Positions 16,585 to 25,909 of a stretch of 64,000 bases of DNA are shown here, in pieces; the first letter of the stretch is position 1, and each line of letters starts with the position of its first letter. Both the position numbers and the translations under genes were made by a program. The DNA is from CAYYJR01 sp964472305 (GTDB taxonomy: Bacteria; Armatimonadota; Hebobacteria; CAIYQO01): assembly GCA_964472305.1 (NCBI GenBank), contig CAYYJR010000001.1:1-64000 (forward strand), written 5' to 3'. Under the pieces are notes generated by a model, which did no database searches, was not told where the DNA came from, and was given only the letters and a program-made list of their open reading frames with translations.

Positions 16585-19500
16585 CTACGCCACCTCGCTC
16601 TGGTTCATGCAGCACTTCTTGTATTTCTTACCGCTGCCGCAGGGACAGGGATCGTTGCGGCCCACGGTGGCATGCGCCACGCGATCGCCCCCTTTCACGC
16701 CTTCTTCGGCGCGATTGGTGTTGATCGCGGATTGCCGATGGCTGGAGCGCTGATGAATCTCTTCCTCGGTCACCAGCCGCACGCGGAAGATATTATGGGC
16801 GATCTCTTCCTGTATGTCGGAAATCAGGTTGAGCCACATCTCGTAGGCTTCATTGGTGTAGGCGATGAGCGGATCAACCTGGGCGTAACCGCGCAACCCG
16901 ATGCCTTCGCGCAGGAAGTCCATCGCGTCCAGGTGGTTGATCCACTTGTGATCGATGATGCGCAGGATCACCAGCCGTTCCAGCAGGCGCATATTCTCCT
17001 CGCCCTGCTCGTTCTCGTGATCAGTGTAGGCTTCCGCCACCTTCTGCTGCACGTCTTCGCGCAGATCGTCGGTGCTTTGATAGCCGCGCAATCCCTGCAG
17101 GTAGTATTGCCAGATGCGCTCGCGGTGCTGCGCTTCGAATAACGGGTTGGCCGGCCCGAAGCGCATATCCTGCGGCGCGTAATACACCGGCAGTTGCGGC
17201 GACACTTCCAGCAGCGAGCGTGCCAGCGCATCAATATCCCACAGTTGCGGAGTTGCTTCGCCCGCCAACTCGGTCACGCGCTTGTCGACCGCCTGGGTGA
17301 TGGCGCCGGTCACCGTGGTGCGCATGTCGTTGCCTTCCAGCACCTGGCGGCGCTGTTCGTAAATCGACTTGCGCTGATGGTTCATCACGTCGTCATACTT
17401 CAACACGTGCTGGCGCATCTCGAAGTTGTGGCCTTCTACTTTCTTCTGCGCCGATTCGATCTGCCGGCTGATCAGGCGCGCGGCGATAGGCTCATTTTCC
17501 TCCCATCCGCGCAGGAAAAAGTCGAAGCGTTCAGGGCCGAACAGCCGCATCAATTCATCCTGCATCGCCACGTAAAAGCGCGACGACCCCGGATCACCCT
17601 GGCGGCCAGAACGCCCGCGCAACTGGTTGTCGATGCGGCGGCTTTCATGCCGTTCGGTGCCGACAATAGCCAGCCCGCCCAGCGAAACGACCAGTTCGCG
17701 GTCGACCGCACAGCGCGTGCGCGCTTCGTCCAGCGCGCGCGCTTCGTCCTCCGGCGTCACTTCCGCGACCGGGATGCCCCATTCGTCGATGATCTCGCGC
17801 ACCATGCCCATCGGATTGCCGCCCAGCATGATGTCCACGCCGCGGCCCGCCATGTTGGTCGCGATGGTTACCGCACCGGATCGTCCGGCCTGGGCGATGA
17901 TCTGCGCTTCCGATTCATGGTATTTCGCGTTCAACACCTGGTGCGGCACGCCGCGCTGCAGCAGGTTCGTCAGGTTGTCCAGGTGCGAACTCAGGCCGAT
18001 GATCTCAGCCAGGCTCGATACATTGGCTGCGTCATTGGCGCGTGCCGGCAACCCGCTTGCTTCCATCAACCGCGCCAACCGGTCGGAGCGAATGTCCTCC
18101 AGTCGTTGGAAACAGGTGATTTCCGCCAAACGCCGCGCGTCGTTGGCTGTCGGCTCCACGCCCGATTTCATCTTGTTCGCCAGCTCGTTCACCTCGGTGT
18201 CGAGCATCGCGATGCGCTCCAGGCGTTGCTCCAGTTGGCGAATCTCTTCCGGCTGCACCAGGCGCAACGACTTCTGGTTGGAGTAGAGCTCCAGCTTTTC
18301 CAGCGCGTTCTGCAGGTGGTCGCGCTCGCGGCGCACGTCGTTGGAACGCAGCTTCAGCACTTCCGTGAATTCGCTGCGCTGGCGCTGGTTCAGCGTGCGC
18401 GCGTCACGCAGAAAGCGGTGCAGCACGGAGGCCAGCGCGAAGGTCTGCAGCAGGTCGGGCTTCAGCCGTTCGCTGATGCGTTCCGACACTTCAATCGAAC
18501 GCGTGCCGACCAGCACCGGCTGACGGCGGCTTTCACACTGCAGAATCTCGCCGATAATGCCACGCAGCTTCGCTTCCTCGGTTTTGAACACCACGTCGGC
18601 GTGATCGAGGCGCGCCACCGGGCGATGCGTGGGGATGACTGCCACCGGCAGACCGTAAATCTTGATGAACTCCTGCTCTTCCGTCTTCGCGGTGCCGGTC
18701 ATGCCCGCCAGCCGCTCGTACAGGCGGAAGAAATTTTGGAAGGTGATGGTGGCCAGCGTCTGGCTTTCCCGTTCCACCTTGACGTTCTCTTTTGCTTCGA
18801 TGGCCTGGTGCAGACCTTCCGCGTAGCGTCGGCCATACATCAGGCGGCCGGTGAATTCGTCCACGATAATCACTTCGCCGTCTTTGACGATGTAATCGAT
18901 ATCGCGGCGATAGCAGGCATTGGCGCGCAACGCGCTCTGCACGTGGGAAAATACTTCCAGGTTTTCCGGGTCGGAAATGTTTTCGACGCCCAGCCCGGCT
19001 TCCACACGGGTCATGCCTTCTTCCGTCAACGCCGCGCTTTTCGCCTTCTCGTCCAGGATATAATCCACCTCGGCGTGCAGGTTGCGGATCACCCGATCCA
19101 CCTTCACGTATAACTCCGTGGGTTTCTCGCCCGGACCGGAGATAATCAACGGGGTGCGCGCTTCGTCCACCAGAATGGAGTCCACCTCGTCCACGATGGC
19201 GTAGTGCAGCGCGTGCTGGCGCAGGCGCTCCATGTCCAATTCCATGTTGTCGCGCAGATAGTCGAAGCCGATTTCGTTATTGGTGGTATACAGGATGTCG
19301 GCGCGGTAAGCTTCGCGGCGCGTGACGGGCCGCAGGTCGGGCAAGCCGTCCGGTTCCGCATAGCCAGGCGTGTAGATGTAAGCCGGCTGGCGGCCATCAC
19401 CGCGGTCGGATTGGGTGATGGCGGTGGTAAGCCCGAGAAAATGATACAGCTCGCCCATCAGCGTACCCTGGTAGCGCACCAGGTAGTCGTTGACGGTGAC

Positions 19501-20028
19501 GAGGTGCGCTCCGCGGCCGGTCAGCGCGTTCAGGTACAACGGCGCGGCGGCGACCAGCGTTTTTCCTTCACCGGTTTTCATCTCCGCGATCATCCCTTTG
19601 TGCAGGGTGATGCCGCCGATCATTTGCACGTCGAACGGCTCCATATAGCGCTCAATGCGCTCGATTTCGCGCCCCTCGCCGCGCAGACGCGCTTCGGCGG
19701 CGTTGCGGTCCTGCTCTGCCACGATGATCTCGTCCAGCGCGCTGGTGCCGGGACCGGTGACGCCGGGTTTGCGAATCCAGATGCGATACTGGCGGCGGCC
19801 CAACACGCGCCATGATCCTTCGCGCACTACCGCGAACGCTTCCGGCAGAATGGCATCCGTCGTCTCGCCGTTGGCCAGACGCGATTGCAGTTCCGCGGTT
19901 TTAGCGCGCAATCCCTCATCACTGAGGGTTGCCATTTGCGGCCGCAGCGCATTGATCTGCTCGACGAGGCGCCACGACCGGTTTATCTCTTTCTTTGTAT
20001 GATCAAAGAGGGAAGCAATAAATGCCAC
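16585..20028 (-). CDS. secA: Preprotein translocase ATPase SecA, enlarged
   Basis: An 1147-residue SecA, the motor ATPase that drives unfolded preproteins through SecYEG. Walker A (MKTGEGKTL) is near residue 151, the DEVDSILVDEARTPLI box near 279, and the second nucleotide-binding fold carries NMAGRGVDIMLGG and GRSGRQGDPGSS. The C-terminus ends with the zinc SEC-C motif NDPCPCGSGKKYKKCC. Usual SecA proteins are about 830-900 residues. Extra sequence is visible at about 85-130, at about 205-235, and as a long charged, coiled-coil-like insert at about 525-690 between GTRSIEVSERI and VLNAKYHESEAQIIAQAG. The start is GTG with AAAGGAAAG upstream. It has its own promoter and terminator. Confidence 0.97.
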   Translation of the reverse strand: MAFIASLFDHTKKEINRSWRLVEQINALRPQMATLSDEGLRAKTAELQSRLANGETTDAILPEAFAVVREGSWRVLGRRQYRIWIRKPGVTGPGTSALDEIIVAEQDRNAAEARLRGEGREIERIERYMEPFDVQMIGGITLHKGMIAEMKTGEGKTLVAAAPLYLNALTGRGAHLVTVNDYLVRYQGTLMGELYHFLGLTTAITQSDRGDGRQPAYIYTPGYAEPDGLPDLRPVTRREAYRADILYTTNNEIGFDYLRDNMELDMERLRQHALHYAIVDEVDSILVDEARTPLIISGPGEKPTELYVKVDRVIRNLHAEVDYILDEKAKSAALTEEGMTRVEAGLGVENISDPENLEVFSHVQSALRANACYRRDIDYIVKDGEVIIVDEFTGRLMYGRRYAEGLHQAIEAKENVKVERESQTLATITFQNFFRLYERLAGMTGTAKTEEQEFIKIYGLPVAVIPTHRPVARLDHADVVFKTEEAKLRGIIGEILQCESRRQPVLVGTRSIEVSERISERLKPDLLQTFALASVLHRFLRDARTLNQRQRSEFTEVLKLRSNDVRRERDHLQNALEKLELYSNQKSLRLVQPEEIRQLEQRLERIAMLDTEVNELANKMKSGVEPTANDARRLAEITCFQRLEDIRSDRLARLMEASGLPARANDAANVSSLAEIIGLSSHLDNLTNLLQRGVPHQVLNAKYHESEAQIIAQAGRSGAVTIATNMAGRGVDIMLGGNPMGMVREIIDEWGIPVAEVTPEDEARALDEARTRCAVDRELVVSLGGLAIVGTERHESRRIDNQLRGRSGRQGDPGSSRFYVAMQDELMRLFGPERFDFFLRGWEENEPIAARLISRQIESAQKKVEGHNFEMRQHVLKYDDVMNHQRKSIYEQRRQVLEGNDMRTTVTGAITQAVDKRVTELAGEATPQLWDIDALARSLLEVSPQLPVYYAPQDMRFGPANPLFEAQHRERIWQYYLQGLRGYQSTDDLREDVQQKVAEAYTDHENEQGEENMRLLERLVILRIIDHKWINHLDAMDFLREGIGLRGYAQVDPLIAYTNEAYEMWLNLISDIQEEIAHNIFRVRLVTEEEIHQRSSHRQSAINTNRAEEGVKGGDRVAHATVGRNDPCPCGSGKKYKKCCMNQSEVA

Positions 20029-20082
20029 GGACTTTCCTTTTCCAGTGAAATCTTCTCGATATCGCGGCCATGCCGCGAGATG
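20029..20082 (-). promoter_or_regulatory. secA 5' untranslated region with small hairpin
   Basis: The predicted secA leader contains a seven-pair stem (TCGCGGC / GCCGCGA, 20062-20078) with a three-base loop, ahead of the ribosome binding site. It might influence translation, but no known SecM-type element is visible. Confidence 0.3.
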
Positions 20083-20087
20083 GAGGC

Positions 20088-20096
20088 ATTATACCA
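20088..20096 (-). promoter_or_regulatory. Extended -10 promoter of secA
   Basis: On the minus strand the sequence TGGTATAAT is a consensus extended -10 element about 60 bases upstream of the GTG start. The -35 region 17 bases upstream is poor, which is usual for extended -10 promoters. Confidence 0.6.
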
Positions 20097-20289
20097 TAAA
20101 TCCCCGGCGTTGCCGTGATCGATCCCGGCGCCCGGCTGTGTGGCGAGGGAGGAAGAGGAGAGCGCGCGGGGATGGTCAAAATAGGCAGGAGGATGGTTGC
20201 GCGCCATCGATGACGTCCGGCGTTTCGTCGCGAAACGCTGTGCGCTCCATGACGCGCGACGCATTCCTCGTGAAGCGGTTCGTTTTCGC

Positions 20290-20832
20290 CTACGACTGCG
20301 CCAGTGTCGTCGCGGCGGCGCGGATGCCGTCGAGGGTATAGGCGCGGTCGCGCTGGGTGATGCCGATAAGGTCGGCCACCTGCCCGCGCATGTGTTGCAC
20401 GTAGCGCTCCATCTGCGCCAGGCAACTGCTGATGCCGCCGCCGGAGCCGCCCGCCGCCGCCACCGCGATGACCGGCATGCCGTTCAATCGGCTGCCCTCG
20501 CCGGCAGTGGATTCACAACGGCGCAGGCGATCGAGCATGCTTTTCGCGCTTTCCGACAGCTCGCCGTAATACACCGGAGAAATGAGCACCACTCCCCGCG
20601 CCTCCCCGAGCGCGGCCTGCACGGCACGCAGGTCATCGGTGACGACGCACGTGTGCTCGCGCGAGCATTGTCCCCAGCCGTTGCCGCACTGGCGGCAGTG
20701 CGCCACGTTCATGGCGCACAGGTTCAGGTGCGTGCTCTCCGCCCCCGCCGCGTGAAAACCCGCTTCCGCCGCCGCCACGCAGGCAGCGGTGAGGCCGTCG
20801 GTGTTCGGACTGGCACTGATGATCAGGTACAT
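20290..20832 (-). CDS. NADPH-dependent FMN reductase/iron-sulfur flavoprotein-like
   Basis: A 180-residue flavodoxin-fold protein. The N-terminus has the FMN phosphate-binding segment SASPNTDGLT. A Cys cluster near residues 46-62 (CRQCGNGWGQCSREHTC) resembles the [4Fe-4S] motif of iron-sulfur flavoproteins of anaerobes. SPVYYGELSESAKSMLDRLRR is the family's second flavin-binding signature. Such proteins reduce electrophiles or O2-derived oxidants using ferredoxin or NAD(P)H. ATG has GAGGAG upstream. It lies upstream of, and on the same strand as, nothing obviously linked; isocitrate dehydrogenase precedes it by 57 bases, with a stem-loop between them. Confidence 0.85.
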   Translation of the reverse strand: MYLIISASPNTDGLTAACVAAAEAGFHAAGAESTHLNLCAMNVAHCRQCGNGWGQCSREHTCVVTDDLRAVQAALGEARGVVLISPVYYGELSESAKSMLDRLRRCESTAGEGSRLNGMPVIAVAAAGGSGGGISSCLAQMERYVQHMRGQVADLIGITQRDRAYTLDGIRAAATTLAQS

Positions 20833-20852
20833 GAGTCACTCCTCAGTAGTCT

Positions 20853-20877
20853 GAGCGCCGGCGAGATGCCGGCGCTC
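20853..20877 (-). terminator. Intergenic GC-rich stem-loop
   Basis: A perfect ten-pair stem (GAGCGCCGGC / GCCGGCGCTC) with loop GAGAT between the isocitrate dehydrogenase stop and the flavoprotein start. No U-tract follows on either strand. Confidence 0.4.
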
Positions 20878-20888
20878 CGGTCGTGCGA

Positions 20889-21959
20889 TTACCCCAGCTT
20901 CGCGATGATCGCGTCCGCCATCTGGCTGGTGCCGACGGCGGTAGGATCGTCGCGGGTGGGCTTCATGTCATAGGTGACCGACTTGCCTTCCGCCAGCACG
21001 GCTTCGACGGCGGCTTCCAGGCGGTCGGCGGCATCGCGCTCGCCCAGGTAGCGCAGCATGAGCATGCCGGAGAGGATGAGCGCGGTGGGATTCACTTTGT
21101 TCTGGCCCTTATACTTGGGGGCGCTGCCGTGGGTGGCTTCGAACACCGCGCCTTTTTCGCCGATGTTTGCGCCCGGGGCCACGCCCAGACCGCCCACCAA
21201 CCCCGCGCCCAGGTCGCTGATGATGTCGCCGTAGAGGTTGGGCAGCACCAGCACGTCGGATTCCTCCGGACGCTGTACCAGCCGCATGCACAGGGCATCC
21301 ACCAATACCTCGTCATACTCGATCGTGCCCTTATACTCTTCGGCCACTTCGCGCGCTACGCGGTAAAACAGGCCGTCGGTATATTTCATGATGTTGGCTT
21401 TGGCAATGGCGCTCACCTTCTTGCGGCCGTTCTTCACCGCATACTCGAAAGCGTATTGCACGATGCGGCGGGAGCCGCTGACGCTGATCGGCTTGATGCT
21501 GATGGCGCTGTCCGGACGTATCTTGCCGCCGGCCATCTCGATAATGTGTTGCGCCTCGGGACTGTCCAGGTCATATTCCACGCCCGCATACAGGTCTTCG
21601 GTGTTCTCGCGCACGAGGACAATGTCCACACCCTGGTAGCGCGAGCGCACGCCGGCGTAGCTTTTGCACGGGCGCACGCAGGCATACAGGTCCAGCGCCT
21701 TGCGCAGTGCCACGTTTACACTGCGGAATCCCGAGCCGATCGGGGTAGTGATGGGCGCCTTCAGCGCCACGCCGTTCTTGCGGACAGACTCGATGGTCGC
21801 GTCGGGCAGCGGGGTGCCGATCTCCGCCATGATATCCACGCCGGCGTGGGCGATCTCCCAGTCGATCTTTACGCCGGTGGCATCGATCACACGGCGAGTC
21901 GCTTCGGCCAGTTCCGGTCCGGTGCCGTCACCGGGAATAAGTGTCACGGTATAGGACAT
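20889..21959 (-). CDS. NAD-type isocitrate dehydrogenase
   Basis: A 356-residue beta-decarboxylating dehydrogenase of the isocitrate/isopropylmalate family. The substrate-binding stretch GFRSVNVALRKALDLYACVRP contains the Ser, Asn and Arg spacing typical of isocitrate dehydrogenases rather than LeuB. VRENTEDLYAG and the metal-binding DIISDLGAGLVGGLG follow, then the coenzyme loop FEATHGSAPKYKGQNKVNPTA. The compact size and lack of the NADP-enzyme extensions suggest the NAD-dependent form, which feeds 2-oxoglutarate into the TCA cycle or glutamate synthesis. ATG at 21959 is preceded by GGAGGAGCACC. Homoisocitrate dehydrogenase is an alternative. Confidence 0.85.
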   Translation of the reverse strand: MSYTVTLIPGDGTGPELAEATRRVIDATGVKIDWEIAHAGVDIMAEIGTPLPDATIESVRKNGVALKAPITTPIGSGFRSVNVALRKALDLYACVRPCKSYAGVRSRYQGVDIVLVRENTEDLYAGVEYDLDSPEAQHIIEMAGGKIRPDSAISIKPISVSGSRRIVQYAFEYAVKNGRKKVSAIAKANIMKYTDGLFYRVAREVAEEYKGTIEYDEVLVDALCMRLVQRPEESDVLVLPNLYGDIISDLGAGLVGGLGVAPGANIGEKGAVFEATHGSAPKYKGQNKVNPTALILSGMLMLRYLGERDAADRLEAAVEAVLAEGKSVTYDMKPTRDDPTAVGTSQMADAIIAKLG

Positions 21960-22055
21960 GGTGCTCCTCCAAAACGCGCCCGCTCCAGCAGCGAGTCGGA
22001 CGGGTAGTCGGAACAAGGTTCGACAGATGCCACGCTTGTTCCTTTTTCACGACAA

Positions 22056-22080
22056 CGGCCCTCCCGGGTGGGAAGGGCCG
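22056..22080 (-). terminator. Stem-loop after the FmdB-like gene
   Basis: A ten-pair stem with one bulge (CGGCCCTCCC / GGGAAGGGCCG) between the FmdB-like gene and the downstream isocitrate dehydrogenase gene. It is not followed directly by a U-tract on the minus strand. Confidence 0.4.
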
Positions 22081-22105
22081 TGATATGGCTACCGGACAGC
22101 GACGG

Positions 22106-22408
22106 TTACTCCGACGCGGCGGACGCCGTGACCGGCTCTTTCTTCTCGGGCGCTTTTGTCTCGGGTGCTTTTGTCTCGGTTTTGGGCTCCGGCTTTGCGT
22201 CCTCTTTCGATTCCCCGGTGACGGCGCTCTTGTTGGCGTAATCCTTGATGTGCCAGCCGCTGCCTTTGAAAATAATGCCCGCGGCGTGGAAAACCTTTTT
22301 TACCTCGCCGTCGCATTCGGGACAGCGCAGTGCCGGCGTCTCGTTGGCGCTGTGGCGTATATCGAAATGGTATTGGCAGCTTTGACAGGCGTATTCGTAC
22401 AACGGCAT
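22106..22408 (-). CDS. FmdB-type zinc ribbon protein
   Basis: A 100-residue protein beginning MPLYEYACQSCQYHF, the signature of the FmdB/CxxC_CxxC_SSSS family. Two CxxC pairs (CQSC near residue 8 and CPEC near 32) form a zinc ribbon, followed by FKGSGWHIKDY. The C-terminal 40 residues are a low-complexity Lys/Glu/Pro tail (PEPKTETKAPETKAPEKKEP). FmdB-type proteins are proposed regulators, but most members have no tested function. ATG has GGAGG nine bases upstream. Confidence 0.88.
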   Translation of the reverse strand: MPLYEYACQSCQYHFDIRHSANETPALRCPECDGEVKKVFHAAGIIFKGSGWHIKDYANKSAVTGESKEDAKPEPKTETKAPETKAPEKKEPVTASAASE

Positions 22409-22754
22409 GGTGCTAAACCTCCGGGACAATCGTTGCCGACGTTCAATCACTGTCGGCGAACCGTGACATTATAGGGTATCGCGCGGGTACGGCGCAAGTT
22501 TTCCTCATGCGCCGCGCAGGGTATATCCTGGCGCCGAAACAGGTGAGAGACCTGATGGGCGGCGTGGACGCCTCAACAACGGCGTGGCCGACGAGGTGGA
22601 TACGCACATGCCGGCGCTCAAGCGCGGGGTGACCAGGAAGCACCGCTCGCGGAACGACTGACAGCAATGGATCACAGTGGCATGATTGGCATCGATGGCA
22701 CCTCCGCAGAACGGAACGGCCGAAAAATTGTTCACAGTCGCTACCTTGCTGCGA
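22409..22754. other. Intergenic region without a recognisable gene
   Basis: About 345 bases between the FmdB-like gene and the heparinase-like gene. Short ORFs on both strands lack ribosome binding sites. No repeat or hairpin stands out. Confidence 0.45.
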
Positions 22755-24659
22755 TCAAACCGAATATACTTCTCCGTTCACGGTTACCGTCCCGTGCTTA
22801 CGACAGACGGTATGGTTCTGGCCGCGGAAGGTAATCCGCACGGCGTCATCGCCGGTCTGCGTGAATTGCGGCGGTGTTTCTCCCGGACGGGCGGGGATCA
22901 GGATGGCGGTCGCGCGCGCGCCGTCGATCGCGGCTTCCATGTGCTGCATCTGCTTGCGCTGGCCGTCCATTTCCGCCGAAAGGCATTCCCAGCGCGCCAC
23001 CGGTTCCGCAAAATACAGGTGCAGGTGTGCCTGTGGCCGTTTGAAGATCGCCCGCCGGCCGTCGAAGCTCCAGGACGCCAGACCATCGACATCATAACCT
23101 TGCGCCAGCCAGGTGAGCCGCGCGCAGTCGCCATCGACGCGGTCGGCGATGACGAACAAGTCGGGCCGCATGAAAACCACCCGGCGGCGGCAAGCGGCGA
23201 CGTCGGCATAACACGTCGTTGCGTCCGCCAGCACGGTGGACCGCTGATCATCCGCCCGATAATCCGTGACACTGCCATGCACCGGATGCTCATTGTCGCC
23301 GATCTGCCCGCGGCCGTCGATGAGGATCACGTTATGCGCGCGGCTGACGCCTTGTACGAATTTCGGCGGCGGATTGAGATACCGGTTATCCCCGGCATCC
23401 ACCAGCAACCGCTCGCCATAGGCCGCCAGATAGAAATTACCCCGATCCTGGTGCTGGTGGGCCCCGCCGTGCACGCCGCACTGCAGCGCGAAATACAGGC
23501 CGTCGCGCGTCTGCGTGGTGCGCCAGATCACCTCGCCGGTGCGCTGGTAGCAGGTGTCCAGCGGTAGAACCACCGGATCCGCGGGGAGGATCGGATCGAC
23601 ACCGAGCAAATCCAGCGGGCTGGGGGTATCCTGGTTGATGGTCATCGCTTCCTGCAGATATCCCTGCACCTGCGAGTTTTGCAGGCGCGAGGCCAGATTG
23701 GCGTAGACATGGAACGTCGGTTTGACATACGTTTTTGTATCATTGAAATTCGCGACACCGAACGCCGGATCGGCCAGGTACTGGTTGCGCGCCCAGTACG
23801 GCAGGTGCGCAAGGCCCTCGGTGAGGAGATCGACTCCGGCCGTGCGTTGCGCCGTGCGCATTGCATACATGAGCGGTTGCCCACCGTAACCGAGATAGCT
23901 GATGCCTTCACCATAATCGCCATCCGCGCCGAACTGGTTGGCGATCACCCCCTGGATGCGTTCGAGCGCGATTTCTTTCCAGCGCGCGATGCGCGCGGCA
24001 TCGATGTCATAGCCCACGCGGTAATAATGCCCCCATTCCAATGCCGGTTCATCCGCTGCCGGAAGCAGGAAGGCCCGTTCGACCAGGCAGGCAGCCATGA
24101 GTAATGCGGCGGAAAACCACGTATCCCAGTTGTTCAACTGCTCCGACATTTTATGCAGGCAGTGGGGATCGGTGCAGTCCATGCGACGGACGATCAACAG
24201 CATCCCGCGATCATCGATATTGCGGAAGCCTTCCGGGGCGCACGACAGGTTTTCAATGGATTTCGCCACCAGCCCTCCCAGCAGCGCTTCCCGCTGATCG
24301 CGGTTCAATACCGGCCACAGCCAGTCGATGGTCAAGCTCAGCTCAATCGACTTTTCCATGCCGGCCAGCGTCATGCAACCCGCTTCCGGATGAATCCAGG
24401 CGGACCATGGAGTGCGCACGATCTCGAGCGCCTGCTCGGTAGCCCGGGAGGCCAGTTCGGGACGCTGAAGCACGCAGGCGGCAAAGGCCAGACTGCTGGT
24501 ACTCATTCCGCCCTTTTCAGCGCCGTCGGCGGGTAATAACCGCTCATACCGCTGCCAGAGCTGTGCCAATAATCCCATGCGTCGCTGCTCGCGTAAACGC
24601 GCGATCTCTTCGCTGCTCGCCAGCAGGCCGACGGCAACGGTTTCACCCAATAGCTGCAT
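22755..24659 (-). CDS. Heparinase II/III-like polysaccharide lyase family protein
   Basis: A 634-residue protein with an N-terminal (alpha/alpha)-toroid and a C-terminal beta-sandwich domain, the layout of heparinase II/III-type lyases. The junction carries the family motif GVHGGAHQHQDRGNFYLAAYGERLLVDAGDNRY around residues 410-445, in which His and Asp residues bind metal or substrate. Helical repeats with NNWDTWFSAALLMAACL and YGEGISYLGYGGQPLMYAM lie earlier. No signal peptide is visible, which is unusual for a lyase acting outside the cell. ATG has AAGGGAT upstream. The true substrate (uronic acid polysaccharide, exopolysaccharide or oligosaccharide) cannot be read from the sequence. Confidence 0.85.
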   Translation of the reverse strand: MQLLGETVAVGLLASSEEIARLREQRRMGLLAQLWQRYERLLPADGAEKGGMSTSSLAFAACVLQRPELASRATEQALEIVRTPWSAWIHPEAGCMTLAGMEKSIELSLTIDWLWPVLNRDQREALLGGLVAKSIENLSCAPEGFRNIDDRGMLLIVRRMDCTDPHCLHKMSEQLNNWDTWFSAALLMAACLVERAFLLPAADEPALEWGHYYRVGYDIDAARIARWKEIALERIQGVIANQFGADGDYGEGISYLGYGGQPLMYAMRTAQRTAGVDLLTEGLAHLPYWARNQYLADPAFGVANFNDTKTYVKPTFHVYANLASRLQNSQVQGYLQEAMTINQDTPSPLDLLGVDPILPADPVVLPLDTCYQRTGEVIWRTTQTRDGLYFALQCGVHGGAHQHQDRGNFYLAAYGERLLVDAGDNRYLNPPPKFVQGVSRAHNVILIDGRGQIGDNEHPVHGSVTDYRADDQRSTVLADATTCYADVAACRRRVVFMRPDLFVIADRVDGDCARLTWLAQGYDVDGLASWSFDGRRAIFKRPQAHLHLYFAEPVARWECLSAEMDGQRKQMQHMEAAIDGARATAILIPARPGETPPQFTQTGDDAVRITFRGQNHTVCRKHGTVTVNGEVYSV

Positions 24660-25326
24660 CAGGACATCCCTTCGTCAAAATGGTGTGCGATTTCTCGTCT
24701 CGCCGCAGAAACTGCCTTGAGTGTGTCCATCACCACCTCTCGCGGATCTGTTGCGCGGTAGGCGGCGTCGAACGTCCTGTTCTGCGCGTGCGCAGACACA
24801 TTCGGGACTCAGCTTTGCCCACCACGAAGCATCCTCCGCGATCCGGTGACGATCCTGGTAAAGGCAGTTGCGTAAAAGCCTCATGCAATGCGGTAGGGCA
24901 GCGTTCTCCTTGGAAACCGGGGACGGTGTATCATTTTCGTCGCGGGAGCGGCTACCACACCCGCCATCATGGAGGATACGCATGCACAGGCCGCCCTCTT
25001 ACTGTAGCAGTCTCCGGATGGCGTGTCCAGCGATCCGGTGCCCCGCGGGAGCGCATGGGTGAAGTGAGAAAACAGAAAAGAGGAAACCGCAGCCCAGGGT
25101 CGCTTCGTGCAATCCTGGGCTCGCGATTGTCATCCTTGCAGGACTATGCTCCGCTCTTTACGCAGAAGCCACTGATCGGCGTTTCGGGTACGTTCCCGAT
25201 GACAGATCAGTCTTCCGTCGTGCGTCTGTGCCGCGCATGGGACAGTGTATAGAGCATGGGTGAGACACCCGTGCGCACTGCCACCCGGCCCAATACCTTA
25301 CCGGAGTAATGAAATCCCAAATCGGA
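24660..25326. other. Long intergenic region with an inverted repeat
   Basis: About 670 bases between divergently and tandemly arranged minus-strand genes. The ORFs present are Arg/Ser/Pro-rich and have no ribosome binding sites. It contains a perfect eight-base inverted repeat AGCCCAGG / CCTGGGCT (25091-25121) and, at 25196-25219, a segment similar to the end of the L25 gene. No tRNA or small RNA could be recognised. Confidence 0.45.
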
Positions 25327-25611
25327 CTACCGTTGCTCGAAGGTGTTGCAATCCGCGTGGTCGGCGTGGTAGTCTACCACGATGCCGGCGGCATGGCAGG
25401 TCAGGTTCTGGTTGTAACGGCACTGATCCACGTGGCAGGCGCCCACCGCGCTGGTAGCCGGGCGCGCGATATGCTCGGATTTTGAGATGAAGGTATCGCA
25501 CATCGGGTGTTCGCCGCCCACATTGATGGCCGGGGCGTGGCAATTCTTCTCCCGATTGTAGAAGCAATTCGTGACTTCACACCTCGAGACCGGTGGCATT
25601 TCGTTTATCAT
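25327..25611 (-). CDS. DUF1540 protein with two Cys-rich repeats
   Basis: A 94-residue protein with two copies of the DUF1540 Cys motif: CEVTNCFYNREKNCHAPAI...C (residues 9-38) and CHVDQCRYNQNLTCHAAGI...C (59-88). Each repeat supplies four Cys with similar spacing, suggesting two small metal sites. Proteins with this domain are common in Clostridia and other anaerobes; their function is unknown. ATG at 25611 has GGGAGG eight bases upstream. It is divergent from the diguanylate cyclase gene across 300 bases. Confidence 0.85.
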   Translation of the reverse strand: MINEMPPVSRCEVTNCFYNREKNCHAPAINVGGEHPMCDTFISKSEHIARPATSAVGACHVDQCRYNQNLTCHAAGIVVDYHADHADCNTFEQR

Positions 25612-25909
25612 TGAGTTTCCTCCCGTAAAAGAATCTCCACTAATCGTACACGTTCGGGCGATGAGAATGCGGTGTGTTTTCCGCACAACCCGACGGATGT
25701 CGGCGCATGTGTACAGGCTGAACACTCGCTGGTAGTGACCGTATTTGTCAGGGCGGGAACGGAGATCGATCTCTGCATCGCATCATCACAGAAGGTTGAT
25801 CCGGCGGTCACGGGGCAGGTATCGCAAGCAGGATGCTCCCTGAAGACGGCTGTCATTGTTCCGCCAAGCCTCTGAAGTCTGTTTTTGTTAGATACTCATC
25901 GGCGAATGA

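Noticed and set aside
17194..19113. Plus-strand ORF of 639 codons opposite secA
   Set aside because: Antisense shadow of a GC-rich gene; composition is His/Arg/Gln-rich and not protein-like.
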